A DNA stretch of 64,000 bases from JBEVNR01 sp040507985. Lineage in GTDB: Bacteria > Pseudomonadota > Alphaproteobacteria > Rickettsiales > UBA6187. This document shows, one piece after another, positions 8,351-16,852 of this stretch. The notes under the pieces are model-generated. The model was not told the origin of the DNA. It did no database searches and saw nothing but the letters and a program-made list of their open reading frames with translations. The stretch is from assembly GCA_040507985.1 (NCBI GenBank), contig JBEVNR010000023.1, forward strand, positions 23,187 to 87,186, given 5' to 3'. Position 1 is the stretch's first letter, and the number at the start of each line of letters is the position of its first letter. Both the position numbers and the translations under genes were made by a program.

Positions 8351-8830
8351 TTATGCCGAATAGGCGACGGAAATAATTTCGTAGGTCCTGAAACCGCGCG
8401 GGGTTTCCACCACCGCTTCGTCTTCCGCCTTCTTGCCGATAAGCGCGCGGGCAACGGGCGACTTAATGGAAATAAGCCCTTTTTCTATGTCCGCCTCGTA
8501 TTCCCCGACAATGCGGTAGGTCACTTCCTTATCCGATTCTTCATCGTAGAGCGTTACGCGGGCGCCGAACTTCACCGTATCACCGGAGACGGACGCGGGA
8601 TCGATGACTTCGGCGGTGGAGATAATGCCCTCGAGTTCGATAATGCGCCCTTCGACGAAGCTTTGCTTTTCGCGCGCCGCATGGTACTCGGCGTTTTCCT
8701 TTAAGTCGCCCAGCTCGCGCGCGGCGGAAATGGCTTCGCTGATGGAAGGACGCTCGACGGTTTTCAAGCGACGCAATTCTTCCTGCGCGCGATCAAAGCC
8801 GCTCTTAGTGATATATGTTTTTTCCGTCAT
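8351..8830 (-). CDS. greA: Transcription elongation factor GreA
   Basis: Rescues backtracked RNA polymerase by stimulating cleavage of the nascent transcript. The 159-residue product has the N-terminal coiled-coil finger (SGFDRAQEELRRLKT, then AARELGDLKENAEYHAAREKQ with acidic tip residues Asp and Glu) and the C-terminal FKBP-like domain (PVARALIGKKAEDEAVVETP). The ATG at 8830 gives the standard length; a GTG at 8848 is better placed after a GGGGT sequence and would add six residues, so the start is uncertain by that much. It heads the run of five minus-strand genes down to the LD-carboxypeptidase, with a promoter at 8912-8940. Confidence 0.95.
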   Translation of the reverse strand: MTEKTYITKSGFDRAQEELRRLKTVERPSISEAISAARELGDLKENAEYHAAREKQSFVEGRIIELEGIISTAEVIDPASVSGDTVKFGARVTLYDEESDKEVTYRIVGEYEADIEKGLISIKSPVARALIGKKAEDEAVVETPRGFRTYEIISVAYSA

Positions 8831-8911
8831 AACTATCGACGCTTGCACGTGCCTACCCCTTTATATATATGCGGGCATTCAAGAAATTATTTTCGTTTAT
8901 GTATAATCTAA

Positions 8912-8940
8912 ACCATATACCCGCCGATAAAAATCGTCAA
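8912..8940 (-). promoter_or_regulatory. Putative sigma-70 promoter for the greA operon
   Basis: On the minus strand TTGACG (8935-8940) and TATGGT (8912-8917) are spaced by 17 bases, about 75 bases upstream of the greA start. The match is five of six at -35. No other gene lies between it and greA. This is a visual prediction only. Confidence 0.45.
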
Positions 8941-8980
8941 GCCCCTATGAACACAGGCAAAATCGATGCAGGGGAACGCC

Positions 8981-9018
8981 ATAAATTAATGAGTTAATGA
9001 CTTTCTTCTTCGTCATTA
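8981..9018. repeat. Dispersed intergenic repeat, copy 1
   Basis: The stretch beginning ATAAATTAAT and ending TTTCTTCTTCGTCATT is similar to 49608-49645 and shares parts with 26206-26265 and 49752-49800. It lies between the copper ATPase gene and greA. Unlike the later copies it lacks the CCCGCGAAAGCGGG hairpin. The relationship rests on reading by eye. Confidence 0.5.
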
Positions 9019-9082
9019 TAAAATGAACGGACCATAAATAAAGCTTACGCAGCGCATCACTCCTATTTATGCCAATCCTTCG

Positions 9083-11212
9083 TCAAAACCGCCGCACCCG
9101 AAACGCATTTGCCACCACGATAATCGACGACGACGACATGGCGAGCGCGGCGACGAGGGGCGTCACCCATCCGGCAAGCGCGAGCGGCACCGCAACGCAA
9201 TTATACAAGACCGCCAGCGTGAAATTTTGCTTTACCAATGTCGTGGAAAACTTCGCCATGCGCACTGCCATAATCACGGCGTTGAGCGAGGCGCCGCAAA
9301 ACACCGCGTCCGCCGCGTTTTGCGTCACGTCCATGCCGTCGGACGGGGCCATGGAGACGTTCGCCTGCGTCAGGGCGGGGGCGTCGTTTAAGCCGTCGCC
9401 TATCATAAACACGCGCCTTCCCTCGTCCTGCAATTTTTTGACCACGACCACCTTTTCGCCCGGCAAGGTTTCCGCGAAGCAACGTTCAATCCCCAGCGCG
9501 TTCGCCATGCTCTCCGTCGACTCTTTCTTGTCGCCGGAGACAAGATAGGTCGCCATGCCTTGTTTGGCGAATGCCTCCACCGTTTCCCGCGCGCCCTCGC
9601 GCATGGGATCGGAGAAGAAAAACTCGGCGCGTTTCTCTCCGTCCTCGTACAAAGCCGCGCCGGACGCCGCGTCGTTCTTTCCCAAAAAAACCTTTTTTTC
9701 TTGATAGAAACCCTCCACGCCCATGCCGGCCGTTTCCTTCACGTCGGACAAGATCGGACGTTCCCCGCGCGCCGCTTCGCTGATCGCCCTGCTGAGCGGG
9801 TGCCGGCTATGGTCGGCCAAGGCCGCCGCCAGCAACAAACGCTCCGAAGGAATGGCGTCCGCGTTCAGCAGCGCCGGGCGCCCGAGGGTGAGCGTTCCCG
9901 TCTTGTCAAAAATCACCGCGTCGACTCCGGTCAGGCGCTCGAGCGCGTCGCCGCTCTTGACGAGGACGCCGCGCTTCATCAGCCATTCCGTCGCCAGTAC
10001 CTGCACCGCCGGCGCCGCCAACCCGAGCGCGCATGGGCAGGTGATGATTAAGGTGGTGACGGAAACGGTCAGCGCGCGTTGCCAATCGACGTCGCCCCAA
10101 AAATACCACCCGACGAACGAAGCTGCCGCCAAAGCGTGAACGACCGGCGTATAGAGCTTCGCGGCCTTGTCGGCAAGGCGCACGTAACGCGCTCTTCCCT
10201 GCTCCGCCGTTTCCATCAACCGCACCGCCTCGGCGAGCACGCTGTCTTCGTTCGGCTGCAAGACGCGGCAGACAAGCGGCGCGGAAAGATTCACGCAGCC
10301 GCCATAGACGACGTCGCCCGGCCCGGCCGCACGCGGGGCCGATTCGCCGGTGACTAAGGACGCGTCGACGTCGGAGCTTCCCGACAAAATTTCCGCGTCC
10401 GCCGGCGCTTTCTCTCCGGCGGCGACCATGACGACGTCGCCGGCCTTTAGCTCGCTTTTTTCAATAATGCGCGTCTTTCCGTCCTCGAACAACGTTGCCG
10501 TTCCTTGAAGCATTTCCAGCAGGTCGCGCGCGTGCCGCCCCGCCTTTCCCCGCGCCTTGGCGTCGAGCCATCTTCCCGTCAATAAGAAAAACAACAGCAT
10601 GACGGCGGAATCGAAATAGGCGTGCTCCCCGCCGGAGAACGTCTCGAACGCGCTCGTCACGCAGGCCAACGTCACGCCGACCGAAATTGGGACGTCCATA
10701 TTGGTGTGGCCGCGCGACAAGGCGCGGTAGGCCGAGGCAAAAAACGGCCTTCCGGCATATAAAACCGTCGGCAGGGCGATGAACGCCGAGAGAAAATGCA
10801 ACAATTCGCGTGTGGCTTGGCCCATCGTTTGCGCGTCGGTCGTCCATAGCGCGACGGAGATCAACATAACGTTGCCCATGGCGAAACCGGCGACGGCCAT
10901 GCAGCGCAATAAATTGTCCTCCTCGCCGGCGGGCGCGACGTCGCCGGAGCTTTTGCTGATCGGAGCGACTTTATAGCCGAGATTCTCCACGGCGCCGGCC
11001 AATTTCTCCGCTTGCTCCGCCTCGCCGCTCCATGCGACGGTGACGCGCGACGTCGAAAGGTTGACCCGCGCCTCGGTGACGGTCGGTTGCTTCTTTAAGG
11101 CGGACTCGACGGCGAACATGCATTTCGCGCAGCGCATTCCGTCCACCCGCATGACGAGCGTATGCCCGTTTTCGACGGATTTAGCAAAAGGCGCAAATAC
11201 GGAAGACGTCAT
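9083..11212 (-). CDS. Copper-translocating P-type ATPase, FixI/CcoI type
   Basis: A 709-residue heavy-metal P1B-ATPase that moves copper across the inner membrane. In order: an HMA domain with CAKC (Cys 28 and 31), membrane helices, the actuator TGES, the metal-binding CPC in ITCPCALGLA, the phosphorylated Asp in DKTGTL, the HP motif in SRHPLSRAI, and GDGLNDAPAL. The stretch after CPC (PAVQVLA) resembles FixI/CcoI, which supply copper to cbb3 oxidase, more than CopA exporters; cbb3 genes are not in the window, so the assignment is tentative. It starts 21 bases after the M23 peptidase stop with AAGG upstream, so both are likely one transcript. Confidence 0.9.
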   Translation of the reverse strand: MTSSVFAPFAKSVENGHTLVMRVDGMRCAKCMFAVESALKKQPTVTEARVNLSTSRVTVAWSGEAEQAEKLAGAVENLGYKVAPISKSSGDVAPAGEEDNLLRCMAVAGFAMGNVMLISVALWTTDAQTMGQATRELLHFLSAFIALPTVLYAGRPFFASAYRALSRGHTNMDVPISVGVTLACVTSAFETFSGGEHAYFDSAVMLLFFLLTGRWLDAKARGKAGRHARDLLEMLQGTATLFEDGKTRIIEKSELKAGDVVMVAAGEKAPADAEILSGSSDVDASLVTGESAPRAAGPGDVVYGGCVNLSAPLVCRVLQPNEDSVLAEAVRLMETAEQGRARYVRLADKAAKLYTPVVHALAAASFVGWYFWGDVDWQRALTVSVTTLIITCPCALGLAAPAVQVLATEWLMKRGVLVKSGDALERLTGVDAVIFDKTGTLTLGRPALLNADAIPSERLLLAAALADHSRHPLSRAISEAARGERPILSDVKETAGMGVEGFYQEKKVFLGKNDAASGAALYEDGEKRAEFFFSDPMREGARETVEAFAKQGMATYLVSGDKKESTESMANALGIERCFAETLPGEKVVVVKKLQDEGRRVFMIGDGLNDAPALTQANVSMAPSDGMDVTQNAADAVFCGASLNAVIMAVRMAKFSTTLVKQNFTLAVLYNCVAVPLALAGWVTPLVAALAMSSSSIIVVANAFRVRRF

Positions 11213-11233
11213 ACGACCTTGAGAAAAAACGGG

Positions 11234-12436
11234 CTATTTCTTTTGGCGCATCGCCAGTTTATACGACGACATCACCTCGCCGTCGCCGTATAGCGCGGCG
11301 ATTTGGGCTTTGTAGTGGGTGAAAACGGCGAGCGACACGCCTTCGAGTTTTTCCGACGCGAAGGTTTTAATGGAAAGCGGGTTAATCTGCACGTTGTTTT
11401 TCAGCACTTCGTAATGCAAGTGCGGACCCGTCGCCAAGCCCGTCATGCCCACATAGCCGATGACCTGGCCTTGCTTGACCGTCGCGCCGTTTTTCAGGCC
11501 CGGGGCAAACGCGCTCATATGGCCGTAGGCCGTGTCCAGTCCTTTATGACGCAGGCGAACGTAATTTCCGTACCCGCTTACCGTTCCCCTAAAAAGCACG
11601 ACGCCGTCACCGGATGCATAAATGGGCGTACCCGTTGAGGCAGCGAAATCGACGCCCTTATGCATCCGGGTATAGCCAAGGACGGGATGGCGTCGCGCGC
11701 CGAATCCGGAGGAAATGCGCGTGGCGTCGACGGGCGTGCGCAGCAGCGAGCGCTTCACGGTTTTTCCGTCGGCGAAGTAATATTGCTGTTCTCCGTTTTT
11801 ATCGGCGAAGCGATAAATTTCAAACTTCTCGCCGTTTTTGGGAATCATCGTAAGCGACACGATATCTCCGCCGCTCTCGCGGGCATTGTCTTTCGTCAGG
11901 CGTTGTTCGTACAGCAGATAATAGCGGTCGCCTTTTTTCGATTCGCGCTGAAAGTCGAGCTGGTAACTGAGCATTTTGACGACGGAGGCCAAGACCGGCG
12001 CCGGAACGCCCGCGCTCAGTCCGTCTTGATAGAAAGAGCGTCGCAACGTAAAGTCGGCCTTGACGACTTGTAAGGTGGTGGGGAGGGCCTTTTCCTCGGC
12101 GACGAAATCGCCGTCATGGTTGCGGCTGACGACGACTTCCTTGTCGAAGGAAGTTTTCATGCTAAGGCGCTGCACCGCGCTTCCGTCCGGCGCCAGACGC
12201 AGATTAATGCATTGCTTTGGTTTGAGGCGCGCGACGTCGTATATTTCGGAAAAAGCCACCACGGCCGGCATGGCGTCGGCGCTGTCGACGCCGGCGTCGC
12301 TCAGCAGGTTAAGCAGCGTGTCGCCGTTGCGCACCGTCAACTTGCGCATCGCCGCGTTGGCGCCATACGGCGCGAGCGCGACCAAAACACAAAGCGCAAG
12401 AAGCGCGGACACGGAAGCAAAAAGGGCTTTTCGCAT
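11234..12436 (-). CDS. M23 family murein endopeptidase (MepM-like)
   Basis: A 400-residue exported zinc peptidase that cleaves peptidoglycan cross-links. It has a signal peptide (residues about 1-28), a LysM/OapA-like region (VRNGDTLLNLLSDAGV), a second helical domain common in MepM and Csd3 relatives (LPAPVLASVV-like segment near residues 140-165), and a C-terminal LytM domain with the zinc ligands in HKGVDF and GPHLHYEV. It is the first gene of a unit with the copper ATPase and has a good promoter at 12509-12537 and AAGGA before the ATG. The domain set matches MepM/YebA-like endopeptidases; the cross-link specificity cannot be read. Confidence 0.93.
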   Translation of the reverse strand: MRKALFASVSALLALCVLVALAPYGANAAMRKLTVRNGDTLLNLLSDAGVDSADAMPAVVAFSEIYDVARLKPKQCINLRLAPDGSAVQRLSMKTSFDKEVVVSRNHDGDFVAEEKALPTTLQVVKADFTLRRSFYQDGLSAGVPAPVLASVVKMLSYQLDFQRESKKGDRYYLLYEQRLTKDNARESGGDIVSLTMIPKNGEKFEIYRFADKNGEQQYYFADGKTVKRSLLRTPVDATRISSGFGARRHPVLGYTRMHKGVDFAASTGTPIYASGDGVVLFRGTVSGYGNYVRLRHKGLDTAYGHMSAFAPGLKNGATVKQGQVIGYVGMTGLATGPHLHYEVLKNNVQINPLSIKTFASEKLEGVSLAVFTHYKAQIAALYGDGEVMSSYKLAMRQKK

Positions 12437-12508
12437 ATTATTTCAAGGTCCTTTGCGTTAAGTCTTTTTTAACGACGCGTATCGTATGGTCGACGCATTT
12501 TGGATAGG

Positions 12509-12537
12509 TTTATACATAATTTTTTTCCGCTTGCCAA
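12509..12537 (-). promoter_or_regulatory. Putative sigma-70 promoter for the M23 peptidase gene
   Basis: On the minus strand TTGGCA (12532-12537) and TATAAA (12509-12514) are separated by exactly 17 bases, 73 bases before the ATG at 12436. Both hexamers are close to consensus, making this the clearest promoter in the window. Confidence 0.6.
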
Positions 12538-13001
12538 GACGTTACTCGCCGAAAAGCGCGTTTTAGCCGTGGACAACCCTTTGAATTTAAATTTATGCGA
12601 AAAATTTTTCTAAAATTCAGACCGAATGCACTCCCTTATTTCTTCTCCTTACTCTCCGGACTTGAGCCTCATCGAGCACAGGCGTTTCACCATCAAAAAT
12701 GCCCCAAGAAAAACCTTGCAAATCTTCATCCGCCTCGCATCCGCCCTAAGGACCGCCATCCGCTTAGAATGCCGCTAACCTGTCGAATATTGCTATCTTC
12801 ATCGCTTAACTCATGAAATCATCTTGGATGGTGAGGCGCCCGTTTATTTTTTATTGCTATTTTTTCGGATTATGGTAGCATGGTTGGCACCAATCCTTCC
12901 GCTCTTACAGACCGACGCTTGTCTTAACCCGTCTTCACCGCCTTCATCCAGCTACCTCCAAATTTCGGCTTATCACATCGCACATTGCCGGCAATATCGC
13001 G
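12538..13001. other. Intergenic stretch with no supported gene
   Basis: About 460 bases between divergent genes. Two open frames on the plus strand (12595-12816 and 12824-13126) have odd composition, no ribosome binding site, and the second overlaps the start of the next gene. The text is pyrimidine-rich and I see no tRNA, hairpin terminator or repeat copy in it. Confidence 0.4.
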
Positions 13002-13916
13002 ATGGAAACGCACGAAGAACCTCCCCGGCGCCATCAAGCGCCGCTCACGTTCTTGAAAAAGTGCTATATGACGCTTCTTGGATTAGGCTTCGGCTTCATA
13101 TTGCTCTTCTTATTCCTCCTTCCTAGGTTCATCACGCCCGTTGACTACTTTGATTCGGATATTTGTCGCCTGCAACGCGTCTCGGCGAATATCTCCTCCG
13201 TTATGCCGTTCGATTGTCGCGGACATAGATATACAGCGTATGCGGTCAATGGATATGGCGTGTATGATGATGCGGTCAATCAATATGTGTATGCGGTCAA
13301 TGCAAACGCTCCTTCTTCCGTCTTCGCTTACGCAAAGACAGCCTTTAACGTTCGCTACAATTTAGACGCAATTTTTCCATCAATCCTCGTACTTTTCGGC
13401 TTTTTTATAGGCAGTATAATCGTTCATGCCGTTATTTTTTGGCTATTAGGCAACCGCGTATGGTTTAGGGACAATATCTTGCAAGTTGTCCTTCTTGCGC
13501 AAAATATCTTCAATAGCCTTGTGTTGATTTACCCCGCATGGATCTGCGAAATGCTCGCAGCTTATCACCGTTACGTATCGCTCGCCTTCAAGAAGGCCGG
13601 AGTCACGTTGACGCCATCGCAACAAGACGATCTGATTTCCCTCAAAGGCGCCGTCTTCGTATTTCAATGGATGCTCTGGGCATGGATCGCTTTCGGATGT
13701 ATTTCGCTTGGCATCTTAGTATCATGGATTATACGCGTCGTTCGCGCCCTTGTAGCTTCCCGCACCCGTGGCGACGAAGAAACCCCTCCCCATAACGAGG
13801 GTACGACGAAAGAAGAAGAGGCATTCCCTTCTCAACGTTATGACGAAGAAATCCCTCCCGCTTATGAACCTCCTAAAGATACCGAACCCGGCTCACAGAC
13901 CACAAATGCCGCGTAA
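13002..13916 (+). CDS. Unknown four-helix membrane protein with Pro-rich acidic tail
   Basis: A 304-residue protein of unknown family. Predicted membrane segments lie at residues about 22-42, 124-148, 158-178 and 216-246. The loop between the first two contains an odd Tyr/Val/Asn stretch in which YAVN-like units recur (residues 78-101), coded by short direct repeats of TATGCGGTCAAT. After the last helix comes an acidic, Pro-rich tail (residues 255-304) ending in a PPAYEPP segment, which has the form of a PPxY motif. The ATG at 13002 has no clear ribosome binding site; residue 23 is an alternative start. Gene isolated, with its own strand orientation shared by the GldG-like gene 235 bases on. 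Confidence 0.7.
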   Translation: METHEEPPRRHQAPLTFLKKCYMTLLGLGFGFILLFLFLLPRFITPVDYFDSDICRLQRVSANISSVMPFDCRGHRYTAYAVNGYGVYDDAVNQYVYAVNANAPSSVFAYAKTAFNVRYNLDAIFPSILVLFGFFIGSIIVHAVIFWLLGNRVWFRDNILQVVLLAQNIFNSLVLIYPAWICEMLAAYHRYVSLAFKKAGVTLTPSQQDDLISLKGAVFVFQWMLWAWIAFGCISLGILVSWIIRVVRALVASRTRGDEETPPHNEGTTKEEEAFPSQRYDEEIPPAYEPPKDTEPGSQTTNAA

Positions 13917-13936
13917 ATGACCTTCCCGCCCCGCCT

Positions 13937-13958
13937 CTTAGCCTTGACGACGGCTAAG
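13937..13958 (+). terminator. Hairpin after the membrane protein gene
   Basis: CTTAGCC (13937-13943) and GGCTAAG (13952-13958) form a perfect 7-base-pair stem with an 8-base loop, 21 bases after the stop codon. There is no long U-tract afterwards, so it would be a weak intrinsic terminator or an RNA-stabilising structure. Confidence 0.35.
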
Positions 13959-14150
13959 GCGGCGGCCTTTCCAACCCTATGAAAAAATCTTCCCTTATTT
14001 TGGAAAGGAAGAAAAAGCCAAGGGGAAGACCCATACGCCCGTACTAATCGGACGCATGGCGTTTTCTCTTGGCGCGATTCACGATTAATTAAGTTTTTGT
14101 TTCGTATGATGGCATAATGCTTCCCCCTTATCGCATGTGACGCCGGACAT

Positions 14151-16004
14151 ATGAACAAAACCCGCTGCTTTCTCTATATCGCCATTTTTGCCCTCGCGTT
14201 CGTTGCGTTTAACGTCGTGATGCGCCTTGGCGCCTCGGGCGTGAGCGTCGACATGACGGAAGGAAAAATCTTTCGCCTGTCGCCGGCGGCGAAGGCTCTT
14301 ATCGCCAAACGCGACGAGCCGATCACGCTGCGCTTTTTTTATTCCGACAAGCTCGCCAACGGCTACCCTGCGATTAAAAGCTACGCCATGCGCATTCAAA
14401 CCCTATTAAAACAAGCGGCGGCGGCGTCGAACGGAAAGATTACGGTGCAGGTGATCGACCCCGACCCGTTTAGCTCCGACGAAGATCTGGCCATTTCCTA
14501 CGGACTCAAATCCGTTCCCGTCGACAATCGCGGCACCAAGATTTATTTCGGGCTGGCAGCGAACAACTCCACCGACGATGCTCGCCTCATTCCCGTCTTC
14601 CACTTCGAGCGCGAACAATTTTTGGAATACGACGTCGTGGAACTCATCGACGAGCTTTCCCGCGAGCATAAGCCGAAAATCGGCGTGCTGACTTCGCTTC
14701 CCATGGACGCGCCGTCGCTGATGGGCATTCCGGGCTTGGGCGGCGGCAAGGCGTGGATCATTCTCGACGAATTGCGCCGTCGGTACGACGTCGAACGCAT
14801 AGAGGAAGACCAGAAAAGCATCCCCAAGGAATATAAGGCGGTGATCGTCGCGCAGCCAAAAAAAGCGTCGGATGACTTGCTCTACGCGCTCGACCAGTAC
14901 GCCTTACAGGGCGGACGGCTCTTGTTTTTCATGGATCCCAACGCCGAGGGCAAAAACGCCGTCACCGGCGACGACGCCGGTTTCGCGCCCGAATTTAACA
15001 AGCTGTTTCGCCAATGGGGGTACGAAATAAACCCCGGCACGTTCGTCGCCGACCGACGTGCGGCCCGCAAGGTGAATTCCGCCGATCAGAAAGAAGGATT
15101 CATCGATTATCCGGGATGGCTGGAACTCACCGGCGAAGATCGCATTCCCCAAAACGACCAGGCCACGGCGATGATTCAAGACGTCACCATGGCGACGCCG
15201 GGCGCGATCACGCCGGCGGAGGGCGCCAAGTCGCCGCTGACGATGCATCCCCTCGTGCAAACGCTGCCGGAGTCGATGCGCTATTCCGTGGCGATGGTGA
15301 AAGGCCAACCGGACCCGAAAAAACTGCTGCAAGCGTTTAAGTCCGACAATAAGAGCTACGTGCTGGCGGCGCGGCTGACGGGCGACGCGACCACCGCCTT
15401 CCCCGAGCGGAAGGGCGTCGCGCAATCGGCCTCTCCGCTGAACGTGGTGATTATCGCCGATACCGACCTGCTGAAAGACGAAATGTGGGCGCAGACGCAA
15501 GAGTTTGAGGGACAACGCGTAGTGCTTCCTTCCTCCGCCAACGCGGATTTCGTCATGAATGCGGCGGACGGCCTCGCCGGCGACGACGCCCTCTCGCAAT
15601 TGCGCGGCAAGGGCGGCTACGCGCGCCCGTTCACCGTCGTGCAAAACATTAAACGCAACGCGGAGGAACAATATTTAAAGGAAGAGGAAGAGTTGCAAGA
15701 CAAGCTGAAAGCGACGGAAACGAAGCTCGAAAGCCTGCAAAAAGCCGCGCAACAAGGCGGCGGAGCGATATATAAGCGCGAACAGCAAGACGAAATCAGC
15801 CGCTTTAGCCTGGCCTTAAAAGAGATTAAAACGCGCCTGCGCAAGGTGGAATATAAATTGCGAGAAGACATCGACGCGCTGGGGGCAAAGCTGAAATTTT
15901 ACAATATATGGCTTATGCCCCTGTGTTTGGCGGCGGTTTCGTGCGCCGTCTATTGGCGTCGCCGCGCCAAGTCCCGTACCTCGCGACCCTATGCCGCGAG
16001 GTAG
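14151..16004 (+). CDS. GldG-like ABC transporter auxiliary protein
   Basis: A 617-residue protein of the GldG/ABC-type auxiliary family. It has an N-terminal membrane anchor (residues about 8-27), the typical DMTEGKIFRLSPAAKALI start of the periplasmic domain, GKITVQVIDPDPF, the REQFLEYDVVELIDELS segment, a long coiled coil at about residues 505-575, and a final membrane helix (FYNIWLMPLCLAAVSCAV) with a basic tail. Relatives sit with an ABC ATPase and an ABC-2 permease, and act in gliding or export systems of uncertain substrate. Here no ATPase or permease is adjacent, so it is an orphan in this window. The product should face the periplasm. Confidence 0.85.
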   Translation: MNKTRCFLYIAIFALAFVAFNVVMRLGASGVSVDMTEGKIFRLSPAAKALIAKRDEPITLRFFYSDKLANGYPAIKSYAMRIQTLLKQAAAASNGKITVQVIDPDPFSSDEDLAISYGLKSVPVDNRGTKIYFGLAANNSTDDARLIPVFHFEREQFLEYDVVELIDELSREHKPKIGVLTSLPMDAPSLMGIPGLGGGKAWIILDELRRRYDVERIEEDQKSIPKEYKAVIVAQPKKASDDLLYALDQYALQGGRLLFFMDPNAEGKNAVTGDDAGFAPEFNKLFRQWGYEINPGTFVADRRAARKVNSADQKEGFIDYPGWLELTGEDRIPQNDQATAMIQDVTMATPGAITPAEGAKSPLTMHPLVQTLPESMRYSVAMVKGQPDPKKLLQAFKSDNKSYVLAARLTGDATTAFPERKGVAQSASPLNVVIIADTDLLKDEMWAQTQEFEGQRVVLPSSANADFVMNAADGLAGDDALSQLRGKGGYARPFTVVQNIKRNAEEQYLKEEEELQDKLKATETKLESLQKAAQQGGGAIYKREQQDEISRFSLALKEIKTRLRKVEYKLREDIDALGAKLKFYNIWLMPLCLAAVSCAVYWRRRAKSRTSRPYAAR

Positions 16005-16018
16005 CGAGATTTTTTCCT

Positions 16019-16285
16019 CTAGCGAGAGCGGGAATGCTTACGCATACGTTTGGAGCCGAAGGTTTTCGTCGAGCTTGACGACGCCGAGGCGGAAGCGGAC
16101 GAACTCGTCGCATACCGATTCGCGCTGGCCGATCCGGACGCGGACGAGGATGACGAACCGGAGGAACTGCGGGAACACATTTTTCCTTTCGTAAACGTCA
16201 AGCTTCCCGCCGCTTCGGCGTAATGACTTGCGCCGACGGCGCCGCTCAAGGCCAATACGGCAACCAGCAAAGATAATTTTTTCAT
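16019..16285 (-). CDS. Small secreted Ser-rich protein
   Basis: An 88-residue protein with a clear signal peptide (MKKLSLLVAVLALSGAVGAS, cleavage near AEA-AG). The mature peptide of about 60 residues is dominated by Ser, Ala and Gly in a low-complexity run (residues about 43-73) and ends in a basic tail KRMRKHSRSR. A single Cys is present. The ATG at 16285 is preceded by AAGGAG at 8 bases, the best ribosome binding site in this area, so expression is likely. No family recognised; it may be a cell-surface or secreted peptide. It converges with the GldG-like gene 14 bases away. Confidence 0.65.
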   Translation of the reverse strand: MKKLSLLVAVLALSGAVGASHYAEAAGSLTFTKGKMCSRSSSGSSSSSASGSASANRYATSSSASASASSSSTKTFGSKRMRKHSRSR

Positions 16286-16426
16286 AGATAACTCCTTTAT
16301 CATTTCTTTTTTCGCGTTATGCGCGCTTATCGAGTACTATAGCAACAATTTATTAGTTTAATTTAACAAATTAAGTATTAATATATTGATTAGGATTATC
16401 ATAAAGCGTCGCCGCCGGACGTTCAT

Positions 16427-16472
16427 CAGGGCAAAAACATGAATTAATACGTTAGTTTATGTTTTTGCCTTG
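16427..16472. repeat. Dispersed intergenic repeat, copy 2, flanked by direct repeats
   Basis: GGCAAAAACAT (16430-16440) and ATGTTTTTGCC (16459-16469) form a perfect 11-base inverted repeat around an 18-base loop containing GAATTAATACGTTAG, a core shared with 49610-49626 and partly with 26218-26232. The decamer GGACGTTCAT occurs on both sides (16417-16426 and 16473-16482), like a target-site duplication. It lies in the divergent spacer between the Ser-rich gene and rpmE. Confidence 0.55.
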
Positions 16473-16569
16473 GGACGTTCATGCAAAGCGAAAATTTTTG
16501 TTGAAAAAAATCATTCTCCGCTATATGTATTCGCTCAAATATTCGTTCGCTCAAGGACCGTAACAGTTT

Positions 16570-16827
16570 ATGAAAAAAGACATTCACCCTGCCGCCCATT
16601 CCATATTTTTTATTTTAACGAACGGCGAATCGTTTGAAGTGCGCTCCACCTACGGCAAGCCCGGCGATAAAATTAAGCTCGACGTCGATCCCCTCAAGCA
16701 TCCCGCCTGGCAAAAAGACGGAACGCAGTTCGTGAATGAAAACGCCGGAAAGGTCGCTAAATTTAAGTCTCGCTTCGGTTCGTTTAGCTTCACGTCCGGC
16801 ACAACGGCCTCCGGAGCGGCGTCGTAG
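16570..16827 (+). CDS. rpmE: 50S ribosomal protein L31
   Basis: An 85-residue L31 starting MKKDIHPAAHSI, with the RSTYGKPGDKIKLDVDP and HPAWQ signatures of the alphaproteobacterial form. The zinc-binding CxxC motifs of the E. coli type are missing, so this is a zinc-independent L31 of the kind usual in alphaproteobacteria. The C-terminal KFKSRFGSFSF segment is typical. It stands alone, 25 bases before lysA, and its 5' spacer holds a repeat copy. The C-terminal Thr/Ser/Ala tail is not conserved. Confidence 0.92.
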   Translation: MKKDIHPAAHSIFFILTNGESFEVRSTYGKPGDKIKLDVDPLKHPAWQKDGTQFVNENAGKVAKFKSRFGSFSFTSGTTASGAAS

Positions 16828-16852
16828 GGAGTAATCACCGTATTTACTTGCC

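Noticed and set aside
12595..12816. 73-residue plus-strand frame
   Set aside because: No start signal, Pro/His-rich with no coherent structure; likely chance.
12824..13126. 100-residue plus-strand frame before the unknown membrane protein
   Set aside because: Overlaps the better frame at 13002, lacks a start signal and has unlikely composition.
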